A stretch of DNA of 8,896 nucleotides from an uncultured Coriobacteriaceae bacterium (GCA_900552585.1 USAB01000076.1:1-8896), one strand, 5' to 3'. Shown: positions 1 to 6,619, counted from the stretch's first letter. Notes: generated by a model from the sequence alone, not told the origin. Program-made: numbers and translations.

Positions 1-326
1 TCCTGCGCCGTGCCGGAGCCACGGCCGCAGCCGTAGCCGCAGGCTGTACCCTTATGCCAAGCCTCTCGGCGAACAACGCACTTTCCGCCACGTCAACAGA
101 CAAAGACGAGAATCCATACGATCGCTCCGCCGCAGGAGATGTCCTGCCTGCGGGCAACCACATGATATCACATCCCGAAGATAACGGTCTTGCACTGGTA
201 AATCCGCACATGGGGTGGACCATGCACTTCTACTCCAACATCCTCGACAACTACGGCTCACCCCTCCCCCCCCCCCCCCCGGGGGGGGCGCCGGCCCCTT
301 TGTTGCATCGGCTCTGCAGTGCCTGA
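1..326 (+). CDS. Partial, truncated secreted lipoprotein-like protein (possible DUF4832-type opening)
   Basis: The frame is open from base 3, so the true start lies before the window; it ends at TGA 324-326. Its first visible residues, LRRAGATAAAVAAGC, look like the end of a signal peptide: an Arg pair, an Ala-rich core, then a lipobox-like AAGC. This suggests a Tat- or Sec-exported lipoprotein anchored through that Cys. A low-complexity polar stretch follows, then a domain-like start reading NPHMGWTMHFYSNILDNYGS (about 211-260). An NP-x-MGW opening followed by NYGS recalls secreted glycoside-hydrolase-like/DUF4832 proteins, but this is recognition from memory and only the first ~50 domain residues are present. 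From base 261 the frame enters a C15-G8 tract and becomes Pro/Gly-rich, then ends. No other frame downstream restores similarity, and the next gene lies antisense. The gene therefore looks truncated, either biologically or by a faulty join. Confidence 0.45.
   Translation, partial: LRRAGATAAAVAAGCTLMPSLSANNALSATSTDKDENPYDRSAAGDVLPAGNHMISHPEDNGLALVNPHMGWTMHFYSNILDNYGSPLPPPPPGGAPAPLLHRLCSA
266..288. repeat. C15-G8 homopolymer junction
   Basis: Fifteen consecutive C (266-280) are followed directly by eight G (281-288). A further CCCCT precedes them at 261-265 and a GC-only stretch follows. The tract could fold on itself as a C/G hairpin. It sits exactly where the lipoprotein-like frame loses its protein-like character. 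It may be a slippage-prone tract, a recombination scar or a spurious assembly join; sequence alone cannot decide. Confidence 0.9.
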
Positions 327-348
327 GATCAGGCCATCTGCCGTATGT

Positions 349-939
349 CTATTCGTCTGCGCATTCCTCGCGCCAATCAACACGTCCGTCCTTGCGCTTG
401 ATAGGACGCGGCTCCATGTTCGGATAGCCCACGATGATACCGCCGACCAAGCCGCCGCTTTCGGGCGCGAAGCGGGCGGCCAGCTCCTTCTCCCCGCGGC
501 GGACGGCCTCCACCCAGCACGTGGCTATCCCCTGCTCGTAGGCTGCCAGCACAAAGTTCTGCATGGCGGCGGCCACGCTCTCAATGCAGCTGGGCATCAG
601 GTCCTCCGCATACTTCTTGCGCAGGAACGCCAGCACAATGCAGTGCGAACCGCCCATGGCACGCTCGAACTCCATGGTCTCCTCTATAATCTCAGGGTTG
701 TTCTTGAAGCGGCGCTCCAGCTTCTTGCGCTCCGAGAACGCCGTCGTGCCCAGCGTGTCGATCAGGAACTTGATGTCCTCATCTTTGCGCAGCACCACGA
801 ACAGCCACGGCTGCAGGTTCTGCGCAGACGGCGCCCACAACGCGGCGTCCATGCAATATTCCAGCTTCTCCTTCGGAACGGGCTCGCTTGTGAATTTGCG
901 AATACTCCGGCGGCCCTTGATGATATCCATGAACTCCAT
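349..939 (-). CDS. Nitroreductase family FMN-dependent oxidoreductase
   Basis: The protein has 196 residues, normal for a single-domain nitroreductase. Such enzymes bind FMN as homodimers in the cytoplasm and reduce nitro compounds, quinones or other electrophiles with NAD(P)H. The physiological substrate cannot be read from sequence. Family signatures are visible: an N-terminal RRSIRKF phosphate/FMN-binding segment (residues 10-16), APSAQNLQPW (36-45), the helix SVAAAMQNFVLAAYEQGI (121-138), and a C-terminal GGIIVGYP segment (166-173). The start at 939 is set by AGGAGG (945-950, minus strand) five bases upstream; the internal Met at codon 4 would be too far from it. The C-terminus is rich in charged residues. 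The gene stands alone. It is divergent from the aminopeptidase across a 546-base gap and convergent with the truncated plus-strand frame. An 8-bp inverted repeat 75-99 bases upstream of the start may be an operator. No convincing terminator was seen after its stop. Confidence 0.88.
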   Translation of the reverse strand: MEFMDIIKGRRSIRKFTSEPVPKEKLEYCMDAALWAPSAQNLQPWLFVVLRKDEDIKFLIDTLGTTAFSERKKLERRFKNNPEIIEETMEFERAMGGSHCIVLAFLRKKYAEDLMPSCIESVAAAMQNFVLAAYEQGIATCWVEAVRRGEKELAARFAPESGGLVGGIIVGYPNMEPRPIKRKDGRVDWREECADE

Positions 940-1013
940 GATGACCTCCTCGTCCGAAAGCGGGCCTCTCCCGCCTTCCGCCGCCTTTCATCATAGCGTC
1001 CCAACAGAGCATG

Positions 1014-1038
1014 CGCATTTGTCTCGTTTTCAAATGCG
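1014..1038. promoter_or_regulatory. Perfect 8-bp inverted repeat, possible operator upstream of nitroreductase
   Basis: CGCATTTG (1014-1021) and CAAATGCG (1031-1038) are perfect reverse complements separated by 9 bases. No T-run follows on either strand, so a terminator is unlikely. The position, 75-99 bases upstream of the nitroreductase start, fits a transcription-factor site near its promoter. This is inference. Confidence 0.35.
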
Positions 1039-1393
1039 GGAGCCGGATTGCCCGCAAGGCATTCGCGCCGCATTGCCCTATTTATGCAACGTTTATCGGA
1101 CATTCCCAGCCGCACGGTAAGAGGATCTGACGTGACCATCCTTCGTGCCGCCTCTCCCCTTCTGCCCGGAGGGCACAACATGCGCAGGCAACCCAGCTCT
1201 CTGTCCGCACGATACCAAACGCTCCGATGGCAGCACAGACGGTTCGCAAAGTTATTGGACAACTGGGTATTATGCCTGTTCATCGGTATGTTTACTACCT
1301 TATGCTGCCGATGCCGAATATCGTTCTACACATCACATACCATCGTGGTCGTCTACAACAGACCACTGAGTGAAACCAGCGAAAGCACGGCAA

Positions 1394-1430
1394 CGAAGCG
1401 CGCGGCTTCGCCATGTTCCCGTTGGGAACA
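1394..1430 (+). promoter_or_regulatory. Tandem inverted repeats ahead of pepC-like gene
   Basis: Two inverted repeats lie almost side by side. CGAAGC/GCTTCG (1394-1399 and 1405-1410) has a 5-base loop, and TGTTCCC/GGGAACA (1414-1420 and 1424-1430) is a perfect 7-bp pair with a 3-base centre. A small GCGG-AAA-CCGC hairpin follows at 1460-1470, just before the ribosome-binding site. No U-tract is present. The second repeat has the symmetric form of a repressor operator; alternatively the set folds as leader RNA structure. Confidence 0.35.
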
Positions 1431-1485
1431 GGAAACGCGGCGGCGCGGTATCATAGCAGGCGGAAACCGCAGAGAAAGGATGCCT

Positions 1486-2841
1486 ATGGAAATGGACGAA
1501 TCGATCATGATCACGCAGCCCGATATAGAGCTTGCCTCCGCCTCGTTCGCGAAGAACCGGGCGAACGTGGTAGCGAAGAACGCCGTCACCGGGCAGGGCG
1601 TGCGCGCCGTGGCGCGCGTGCCGGAGCAGGTTGCGCGCAACACGGGCACGTTCGACATCGAGGTCAAGCAGGGCGACCGCACGGACCAGATGCGCTCCGG
1701 CCGCTGCTGGATGTTTGCCTCGTTGAACACCATGCGCATGCGTGTGATGAAGAAGTACAACCTGAAGACGTTCGAGTTCAGCCAGGCGTATCCGCTGTAC
1801 TGGGACAAAGCGGAGAAGGCGAACTGGTTCCTGGAAAACATCCTGGACACGCTGGACGAGGAAGTGGGAAGCCGCACGCTGAACTTCCTGCTTGCCGACC
1901 CCGTGGGCGACGGCGGCGCCTGGGACATGTTCAAGGCGCTGGTCAAGAAATATGGTGCCGTACCGAAAGAAGCCATGCCGGAAACGGCCTGCTCGAAGAA
2001 CACGGACGACATGGACGCGTTCCTGACGCGCTACCTGCGCGCCAGCGCTTTCAAACTGCGCACGCAACACGAGCAAGGGGCGAGCATCGATATGCTGCGT
2101 ATGATGAAGAAGACCATCATGGGCAACGTGCTGCACTTCCTGACCATCTGCTTGGGCGAGCCGCCGAAACTGTTCGACGTGCGCCTGCGCGACAAGGACG
2201 ACAAGATGGTGCTTGCCGGCCGTTTCACCCCGCAGACGTTCTTCCCCGAGGTCACAGGTATGAACGTGGACGATTACGTGAGCATCGTGTCCGCTCCCAC
2301 GGCCGATAAGCCGTTCGACCGCACGTACACGGTCCAGCGCCTGGGCAACGTCATCGAAGCCGGCGGCGTGCGCTACCTGAACCTGCGTCCGGAACAGCTG
2401 AAGCAGCTGGCCGTCAAACAGCTGGAAGACGGCCTGCCCGTATGGTTCGGTTGCGACGTGGACCAGTCGTTCGTGCGCACGGACGGCATCATGGACCTGG
2501 ACGCGCTGGACATCGACGACCTGTTCGGCTTCGACATTATGAAGGGCTTCGACAAGGCCGCGCGCCTGGACTACGGCGAGTCCCTGATGACGCACGCCAT
2601 GGTGCTGGAAGGCGTGAACCTGGGCGACGACGGGAAGCCCACGCTGTGGAAGGTGGAGAACAGCTGGGGCAAGGACCACGGCAAGGACGGCTTCGATTCC
2701 CTGACGGACGACTGGTTCTCGGAATACGTCTACCAGATTGTCGTGGACCGCAAGTACCTGACGGACGAGCAGCGGAAGATCTTCGACACCATGGAGCCCA
2801 TCGAACTGGCGCCCTGGGATCCCCTGGGAGCGCTCGCCTAA
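1486..2841 (+). CDS. pepC: Aminopeptidase C (C1B papain-like cysteine peptidase, bleomycin hydrolase family)
   Basis: The protein has 451 residues, the usual length for PepC/bleomycin hydrolase, a cytoplasmic hexameric peptidase that removes N-terminal amino acids from peptides. The papain-type catalytic set is complete: Gln68 and Cys74 in DQMRSGRCWMFAS, His370 in LMTHAMVLEGV, and Asn392 in KVENSWGKDHG. The C-terminus, LAPWDPLGALA, matches the short C-terminal arm that in this family projects into the active site and imposes aminopeptidase action (family knowledge). No signal peptide is present in this form. The start at 1486 is chosen because AAGGA (1476-1480) lies five bases upstream; in-frame ATGs at 1480 and 1492 are too close or too far. 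The frame is open much further upstream, with another plausible start at 1180 that adds 102 residues. That stretch has atypical codons and no family match, so it was not used. The gene is monocistronic, divergent from the nitroreductase and convergent with the OYE-like gene. A likely role is peptide use during growth on amino acids. Confidence 0.93.
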   Translation: MEMDESIMITQPDIELASASFAKNRANVVAKNAVTGQGVRAVARVPEQVARNTGTFDIEVKQGDRTDQMRSGRCWMFASLNTMRMRVMKKYNLKTFEFSQAYPLYWDKAEKANWFLENILDTLDEEVGSRTLNFLLADPVGDGGAWDMFKALVKKYGAVPKEAMPETACSKNTDDMDAFLTRYLRASAFKLRTQHEQGASIDMLRMMKKTIMGNVLHFLTICLGEPPKLFDVRLRDKDDKMVLAGRFTPQTFFPEVTGMNVDDYVSIVSAPTADKPFDRTYTVQRLGNVIEAGGVRYLNLRPEQLKQLAVKQLEDGLPVWFGCDVDQSFVRTDGIMDLDALDIDDLFGFDIMKGFDKAARLDYGESLMTHAMVLEGVNLGDDGKPTLWKVENSWGKDHGKDGFDSLTDDWFSEYVYQIVVDRKYLTDEQRKIFDTMEPIELAPWDPLGALA

Positions 2842-2870
2842 GGCGCACGCCGCCCCCCACCGGCCGTTGT

Positions 2871-2918
2871 AGGGCCCGCAGCTTCTGTTGCGAGCCCTAT
2901 TCGTGTTCCTGTTCTTCG
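2871..2918 (+). terminator. Probable intrinsic terminator after pepC-like gene
   Basis: Thirty bases after the TAA, AGGGC-C-CGCA (2871-2880) pairs with TGCG-A-GCCCT (2889-2898). This gives a 9-bp stem with one C-A mismatch and an 8-base loop. A pyrimidine/T-rich run (ATTCGTGTTCCTGTTCTTCG) follows. The T-tract is interrupted, so termination is probably moderate. Confidence 0.45.
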
Positions 2919-3000
2919 CTTCGGTCTGCAGGCACGACACCCCCGCACTCCTGCAAGACACGCGACCCCGCCTCCGAAGAAGTACCCCCAGCGCAGCAGG

Positions 3001-3978
3001 TCAGCACCGCAACGTCTGCACGAATGCGGGATCTTTCAGCAGCGGGCGCGCAAAACCGAAGAAGCGGATGCGGCTGTGCGCCGCCACGTAGTCCACGTCC
3101 GCGCGCGTACGCAGGCCGCCCGTCAGGATGACGGGCACGTCCGTGCGCTCCGCCAGGCGTCGCGCGGCCTCGAAGTAGTACCGGCTATCACCCGTCGGAT
3201 GGCTCGACCAGCGGTTGCCGCTGACCTCCACGGCATCGATGCCGCGTTCGGCCAGCCGGCCCGCCATATACAGGAAATCATCTTCCGTCAGCCCGCCGGG
3301 CTGCTCGTCGGACGAATTGATCTTCACCCAGACCGGGAAATCGCCCACTTCCGTGCGCACGGCATCGTAGACCTGCCCCAGGAACCGGAAGCGGTTCTGC
3401 ACGCTGCCGCCGTATGCGTCCATGCGCTTGTTGCAAAGCGGCGAGATGAACTGCGACAGCAGGTAGTCGTGCGCGCTGTGGATCTGGACGCCGTCGAAGC
3501 CTGCGGCCTTCACGCGGCGCGCCGCCTGGGCGAACAGGGCCACGACATCCTGGATATCCTGCACGGTCATTTCCTGCGGCACCAAACCGGAATCCGGATG
3601 CGGCAGCGGCGAAGGCCCGAATATGCGCGCATGCGCGGGGTCTGCCTGGCCCCACGAGCTGCCATGGACAATCTGCATGACGATCTTCGCACCCACATCA
3701 TGCACGGCCCGCACAACGGGCCGGTACGCATCGATCAGCGCATCGTTATGGATGCCCAGCTGGCGCGGCCGTGGCTGCTCATAGCCGGCGATGTGCGTAT
3801 AACTGGTGATGATGGTACCCACGCCACCGCGCGCCAGCCCGACCCATATTTGCTGCGTTCGCTCAGTCGGCGCGCCGTCGTCGTCTGCCAGCCCCATATA
3901 CGTGGCCGAGCGCACGAAATGGTTCGGCACCTCCAACGACGAGATACGCGCCGGCTGAAAGGGATCGAATCGCGCCAT
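3001..3978 (-). CDS. Old Yellow Enzyme-family NADH:flavin oxidoreductase
   Basis: The protein has 325 residues forming one FMN-binding TIM barrel, as in YqjM-type ene-reductases. It has no C-terminal Fe-S or FAD/NAD domain such as the long 2,4-dienoyl-CoA reductases carry. Visible signatures, from the N-terminus: VPNHFVRSAT (17-26, strand 1 flavin contact); MQIVHG (101-106, with Gln102 of the flavin site); QIHSAHDYLLSQFISP (165-180, with the paired active-site His167/His170 and Tyr172); the family hallmark YGGSVQNRFRF (189-199); VWVKI (216-220); LTGGLRT (285-291, phosphate-binding glycines) and FGFARPLL (307-314). Such enzymes typically reduce activated C=C bonds using NAD(P)H; the substrate here is unknown. 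The start at 3978 is set by GGAAGG (3985-3990, minus strand) six bases away. An upstream in-frame start at 4101 would run through the fatty-acid operon terminator, so it was rejected. The gene lies downstream of the fatty-acid operon on the same strand but separated by that strong terminator, so it probably has its own promoter. Only ~50 bases lie between them and no clear -35/-10 pair was seen. Confidence 0.88.
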   Translation of the reverse strand: MARFDPFQPARISSLEVPNHFVRSATYMGLADDDGAPTERTQQIWVGLARGGVGTIITSYTHIAGYEQPRPRQLGIHNDALIDAYRPVVRAVHDVGAKIVMQIVHGSSWGQADPAHARIFGPSPLPHPDSGLVPQEMTVQDIQDVVALFAQAARRVKAAGFDGVQIHSAHDYLLSQFISPLCNKRMDAYGGSVQNRFRFLGQVYDAVRTEVGDFPVWVKINSSDEQPGGLTEDDFLYMAGRLAERGIDAVEVSGNRWSSHPTGDSRYYFEAARRLAERTDVPVILTGGLRTRADVDYVAAHSRIRFFGFARPLLKDPAFVQTLRC

Positions 3979-4027
3979 ATCGCACCTTCCTTTCTCCGCG
4001 AGCCGTTTTCCACCTTCCAGCATAGCG

Positions 4028-4072
4028 AAAAAACGCCCGGACCCCGCACACAACAGCGCGCCGGGCCCGGGC
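4028..4072 (-). terminator. Strong intrinsic terminator of the fab-acc operon
   Basis: Read on the minus strand, GCCCGGGCCCGGC (4072-4060) pairs with GCGGGGTCCGGGC (4047-4035). This is a 13-position stem with one G-U pair and one mismatch, closed by a 12-base loop. After a single G comes an uninterrupted T6 (4033-4028). It lies 57 bases after the accDA stop and ends 49 bases before the OYE-family start, so it should separate the two transcripts. Confidence 0.85.
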
Positions 4073-4128
4073 ACAGGACATGCATGCCCTACGGCAGGCA
4101 CGTGTCGGCAGATTACGAAACTGCGGCG

Positions 4129-6588
4129 CTACATGTTGCGGAAGCGCTCGTAGCGCTGACTGCGCAGCTGTTCGCCCGTCATGTCGGAAAGGTCGTGCAG
4201 CATGCGCTTGACATAATCCGTTACGAATTCCGCGGCGATCTCAGGGTTCTCATGCGCCGGCTGCGGGCCTTCGGGAACCACTTCCTCGATGATGCCCAGC
4301 TCGTGAGCCTCCGCGGCGCTCATCTTCATGACAGCCGCCGCCTCTGCGGCACGAGAGCGGTCCTTCCACAAGATGGAGGCGAAGCCTTCAGGCGAGAGCA
4401 CAGAGTACACAGCATGTTCCTGCATGGCCACGCGGTTGCCCAGTGCCAGCGCCAGCGCACCGCCGGAGCCACCTTCGCCCACGACGATGCTGATGACCGG
4501 CACGGTGAGGCTTGCCAGCTCCATCAGGTTATCCGCAATGGCGTTGCCCTGGCCGCGCTCTTCGGCCTCCATGCCGCAGAATGCGCCTTGCGTGTCCACG
4601 AGGCACACGATGGGGCGACCGAACTTCTCAGCCTGACGCATCAGGCGCAACGACTTGCGGTAGCCCCATGGCTGCGGGCAGCCGAAGTTGCGCGCGATGC
4701 GCTGCTTCAGGTCGGAGCCCTTCTCCTCCGCGATTATCGTCACGGGGCAGCCGGCAATCCAGCCCAGTCCCGCCACGATAGCGCCGTCGTCGCCGAAGCA
4801 GCGGTCGCCGTGCAGCTCGATGAAGTCGTCCACCATGCGGTCGATGTAGTACACGGACGTGGGACGGTGGATATTGCGGGCCAGCGTGACGCTCTCCCAT
4901 GCCACGTTCTGCGATTCTTCCTGATCGCGTTTGCGCGGCAGCGGCTTCACGCCGGGAGCGTCCGCCATGTCGCGGTCGCGCATGGCACGCAGCATGGGCG
5001 CGTCGCCCAAACCCAGCGAGGCGCTGAGGTCGCCGATGACCGGCATGCCCTCTGCCTGCTGCAGCGCATCCTTGATGGCGTTGCCCAAGCTGCCGAACAA
5101 GCCGCTGTCCTTCTCGCTCCTCTCATCCGGCGCTTCGCTCGAAGCGGCGGCCGCATCAGCTGCGGGAGCGGCTGCGTTCACCTGATGCTGCTCGGCTGCA
5201 CGCAGGGACGCCCGGGCGTTCGCCAGGCTCTTCGAATCGTGCAGCTCCACGAGTTCGAGCAGGTAATCGCGCAGGTCGCAGCGGTCCACAATCGCATCGA
5301 TCAGTCCGTGCTCCAACGCGAACTCGGCGGTCTGGAACCCCGGGGGCAGCGTCTGTTTGATGGTGTCCTGGATGACACGCTGCCCAGCGAAGCCGATAAG
5401 CGCATGCGGCTCGGAAATGATGACGTCGCCCTGCATGGCAAACGATGCCGTGACGCCACCGGTGGTGGGATCCGTGATGACGGAGAAGTACGGCAGCCCG
5501 GCGCGCCCGTGGCGATCAAGGGCCACGCTGACCTTCGCCATCTGCATGAGCGATACCAGGCCCTCCTGCATGCGGGCGCCGCCGGAGCACGTGAAGATGA
5601 TAGCGGGAATACGCAGCTGCGTGGCGCGCTCCACCATGCGGGCCAGCTTCTCTCCCACGACGCTGCCCATGGAGCCCATCATGAACGTGGATTCCATGAT
5701 GCCAAACGCCACGGGATGGCCCCCCAGCAGCGCCGTGCCGCAGCGGACCGCCTCGGAATGGCCGCTTCTGCGCCCCTTGTCGATGAAGGCATCGTAATCG
5801 GGAAAATCAAGCGGGTTCGGCTCCGGCAGCACCGCGTCCCATTCCTCGAACGTATCGGCATCGAACACTTGGCGGATGCGCTCGTCGGAATCCAGGCGGT
5901 ACAGCATGCCGCACGTGGGGCACGTGCCGCCGTCATCGAACACCTGCTCGTATTCATGGAAGCGCTTGCACTTCGGGCACTTCACCCATTTGAACGTGCG
6001 CGCCATCAGGTTCGCATCGGGTTCCAGGCTGATCCAGTTCTCCTGCCCGCGTCCGCCTTCCAGCGCCTCAAGCACCAACATGCCCTTCTGGCAGGCGGCG
6101 GCGCGGAGCGTGGGCGTGTCGGACTGGCCGGGAGACGCCAGAAGCAGCGCCTTCGCACCGCAGCGGTCCGCAGCGTTCAGGATGGCGTATTCGTTGCCGA
6201 ACAGGTGCGCATCGAACGTCTTCGACAGCGGCACGACCTCCGCACGGCCGGAGCAACTGAATCCGCGGCGCTTGTCCTCGCTTCCGGTGACAAACAGCTG
6301 GCCCACGCCCGCATTGCCGCAGGCACGTACGACGCTCTTCATGGCGTTGCCGTAGCCCACCACCAGGATGGGACCCGCCACGGTGTCCGCCAGGCGGTCC
6401 AGCGCATAGATGACGGGCGCAGTGCCGGCTTTGTCCGCAGCGCCCGCCGGCACGGATACGGGCTGGCCCGCGGACGGCGTCGCGTCTTCTCCCACCGTTA
6501 CCACGGGTACGCCCCGTGCGCCGTTGTCGCTTCGCCCATCTGCGGAAACCTGCCGTGCCGCCTGCATGCTCTTGTCCGTTTCTCTCAT
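4129..6588 (-). CDS. accDA: Acetyl-CoA carboxylase carboxyltransferase, fused beta-alpha subunits with extra N-terminal domain
   Basis: This 819-residue fusion carries both carboxyltransferase subunits, which move CO2 from carboxybiotin on BCCP to acetyl-CoA to make malonyl-CoA. Layout: residues 1-71 are polar and low-complexity. Residues ~72-176 resemble a degenerate biotin-carboxylase N-domain (PILVVGYGN, VVRACGNAGV, ADRCGAKALLL). Residues ~198-455 are AccD, with zinc-ribbon cysteines C204, C207, C223 and C226 and the CSGGARMQEG (334-343) and TTGGVTASFAM (375-385) active-site loops. Residues ~456-555 are an Ala- and charge-rich linker. Residues ~556-819 are AccA, with AEERGQGNAIADNL, GEGGSGGALALALG and SPEGFASILWK. 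Separate AccD and AccA are each about 300 residues, so the ~200-residue N-terminal region is additional. The AccA loop usually written DTPGAYPG reads DTQGAFCG (665-672). The start at 6588 has AGGAAG about 11 bases upstream, a rather long spacing; the frame is open to 6657 inside fabZ. It is the last gene of the fab operon, 26 bases after fabZ, and is followed by the strong terminator. Confidence 0.93.
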   Translation of the reverse strand: MRETDKSMQAARQVSADGRSDNGARGVPVVTVGEDATPSAGQPVSVPAGAADKAGTAPVIYALDRLADTVAGPILVVGYGNAMKSVVRACGNAGVGQLFVTGSEDKRRGFSCSGRAEVVPLSKTFDAHLFGNEYAILNAADRCGAKALLLASPGQSDTPTLRAAACQKGMLVLEALEGGRGQENWISLEPDANLMARTFKWVKCPKCKRFHEYEQVFDDGGTCPTCGMLYRLDSDERIRQVFDADTFEEWDAVLPEPNPLDFPDYDAFIDKGRRSGHSEAVRCGTALLGGHPVAFGIMESTFMMGSMGSVVGEKLARMVERATQLRIPAIIFTCSGGARMQEGLVSLMQMAKVSVALDRHGRAGLPYFSVITDPTTGGVTASFAMQGDVIISEPHALIGFAGQRVIQDTIKQTLPPGFQTAEFALEHGLIDAIVDRCDLRDYLLELVELHDSKSLANARASLRAAEQHQVNAAAPAADAAAASSEAPDERSEKDSGLFGSLGNAIKDALQQAEGMPVIGDLSASLGLGDAPMLRAMRDRDMADAPGVKPLPRKRDQEESQNVAWESVTLARNIHRPTSVYYIDRMVDDFIELHGDRCFGDDGAIVAGLGWIAGCPVTIIAEEKGSDLKQRIARNFGCPQPWGYRKSLRLMRQAEKFGRPIVCLVDTQGAFCGMEAEERGQGNAIADNLMELASLTVPVISIVVGEGGSGGALALALGNRVAMQEHAVYSVLSPEGFASILWKDRSRAAEAAAVMKMSAAEAHELGIIEEVVPEGPQPAHENPEIAAEFVTDYVKRMLHDLSDMTGEQLRSQRYERFRNM

Positions 6589-6602
6589 TTGCGCAAACAC
6601 TT

Positions 6603-6619
6603 CCTGACGCGCGCTCAGG
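6603..6619 (-). promoter_or_regulatory. Hairpin pairing the fabZ stop region with the accDA ribosome-binding site
   Basis: On the minus strand CCTGA (6619-6615, containing the fabZ TGA) is complementary to TCAGG (6607-6603). TCAGG forms the start of the AGGAAG ribosome-binding site for accDA. The loop is seven bases of GC. Such pairing could hide the accDA site until ribosomes finish fabZ, giving translational coupling. The stem has only 5 bp, so this is tentative. Confidence 0.35.

Larger units (their letters stand above)
940..1485. promoter_or_regulatory. Divergent intergenic region between nitroreductase and pepC-like gene
   Basis: No gene with convincing codon use was found here. The stretch is less GC-rich than its neighbours, especially 1240-1345, and uses codons such as AGA, ATA and TTA that the real genes here avoid. 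It must hold the promoters of both flanking genes. The best -10-like strings are TATGAT on the minus strand (near 990-996, for the nitroreductase) and TATCAT at 1449-1454 on the plus strand (for the peptidase). Neither has a good -35 at 16-18 bases, so no promoter is called precisely. Inverted repeats are listed separately. Confidence 0.45.

Noticed and set aside
321..334. GCCTGA-GA-TCAGGC palindrome after the nitroreductase stop
   Set aside because: The 2-base centre is too tight for a stable hairpin unless it opens to 5 bp, and no T-run follows on the minus strand. It was not called a terminator.
1145..1369. Small plus-strand frame of 74 codons in the intergenic region
   Set aside because: It has no ribosome-binding site, unusual codons, a Ser/Thr/Cys-rich composition without a recognisable motif, and overlaps the probable promoter region.
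2927..2955. TGCAGG/CCTGCA inverted repeat downstream of the OYE-family gene
   Set aside because: It has only 6 bp with a 17-base loop and no T-tract on the minus strand, too weak to call as that gene's terminator.
1333..2961. A 542-codon minus-strand frame antisense to the aminopeptidase
   Set aside because: It is a His/Val/Arg-rich shadow of the peptidase codons with no motif. The plus strand has the complete C1B catalytic set.
3979..4101. N-terminal extension of the OYE-family protein to ATG 4101
   Set aside because: The extension would be encoded by the operon terminator hairpin and its T-run. A good ribosome-binding site precedes the 3978 start, where the family similarity also begins.
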